Source: Chondrilla cf. caribensis
Lineage: Eukaryota > Porifera > Demospongiae > Chondrillida > Chondrillidae
DNA length: 64,000 nucleotides
Reading direction: 5' to 3'
Assembly: GCA_964020155.1 (NCBI GenBank)
Contig: OZ026550.1
Coordinates: 2,230,852-2,294,851, forward strand
The notes beneath the pieces are model-generated. The model had not been told where the DNA came from. It searched no databases and saw nothing but the letters and a program-made list of their open reading frames with translations. Within the stretch, counting starts at the first letter, position 1; every line of letters starts with the position of its first letter. Position numbers and translations under genes: made by a program. Positions 63,916 through 64,000 of this stretch are shown piece after piece.

Positions 63916-64000
63916 TACAGTGATTAAAATACCCAAATCAGTGTATTTTTGTTATCATGTAAGGCAGGAAAAGTATTACGTATGTAACAATTTACTGCAT

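Overview
The window is eukaryotic and animal-like. Genes are split by short GT-AG introns, the DNA is AT-rich with long TA and GT microsatellites, and there are many small terminal-inverted-repeat elements and a Penelope-like retroelement with a GIY-YIG domain. Compact introns, low GC and this repeat mix suggest an early-branching metazoan, perhaps a demosponge of the Amphimedon type. That placement is inference from general character, not a match.

The dominant content (1-58,000) is a head-to-tail array of one gene family that I do not recognise. It has seven visible copies, here called genes 0 to 6: gene 0 lacks its 5' end at the window edge, genes 1-5 are complete, and gene 6 is cut short. 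All are on the plus strand. Complete copies have 11 or 12 coding exons and encode 425-460 residue secreted preproproteins: a signal peptide, a short charged propeptide ending in an R-x-x-R site, and two tandem cysteine-rich modules of about 160 residues. The modules are ancient duplicates of each other. Exons 1-5 and 7-11 match in cysteine spacing, in the paired Cys-Cys, and in intron phase. Genes 0-3 (subfamily A) join the modules by a Pro/Ser/Thr-rich linker on an extra exon. Genes 4 and 5 (subfamily B) have a short linker fused to exon 7. Each gene with a visible 5' end has the same promoter: TATAAAAG 37-54 bases before the first ATG, a conserved stretch before it, and dyad-symmetric repeats further up.

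From 34 kb on, a second family is interleaved on the minus strand: class I S-adenosylmethionine methyltransferases resembling histamine N-methyltransferase. There are two intact single-exon genes (34604-35476 and 52723-53685) and at least six decayed fragments. Subfamily B genes lie downstream of methyltransferase copies or relics in divergent orientation, so the pair appears to have duplicated together. One methyltransferase copy seems to have been replaced by the truncated Penelope-like element at 50488-51640.

Three small elements with terminal inverted repeats (21379, 33838, 43571) can be defined precisely because paralogous segments in the window keep the empty site, showing TA target duplications. 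Other repeats include a two-part foldback family, an intronic hairpin repeat, an interspersed repeat with a GGGGCTGC core, and an element bounded by GATA duplications next to the broken end of gene 6.

The last 6 kb is different: a single-exon 832-residue transposase-like gene with a Tudor/SH3-like C-terminus (59175-61673, minus), and the 3' exons of a minus-strand gene carrying a GHTHEDIDQ motif (62646-63915). All exon models are read by eye from splice signals, reading frame and agreement among paralogues; no searches were run.
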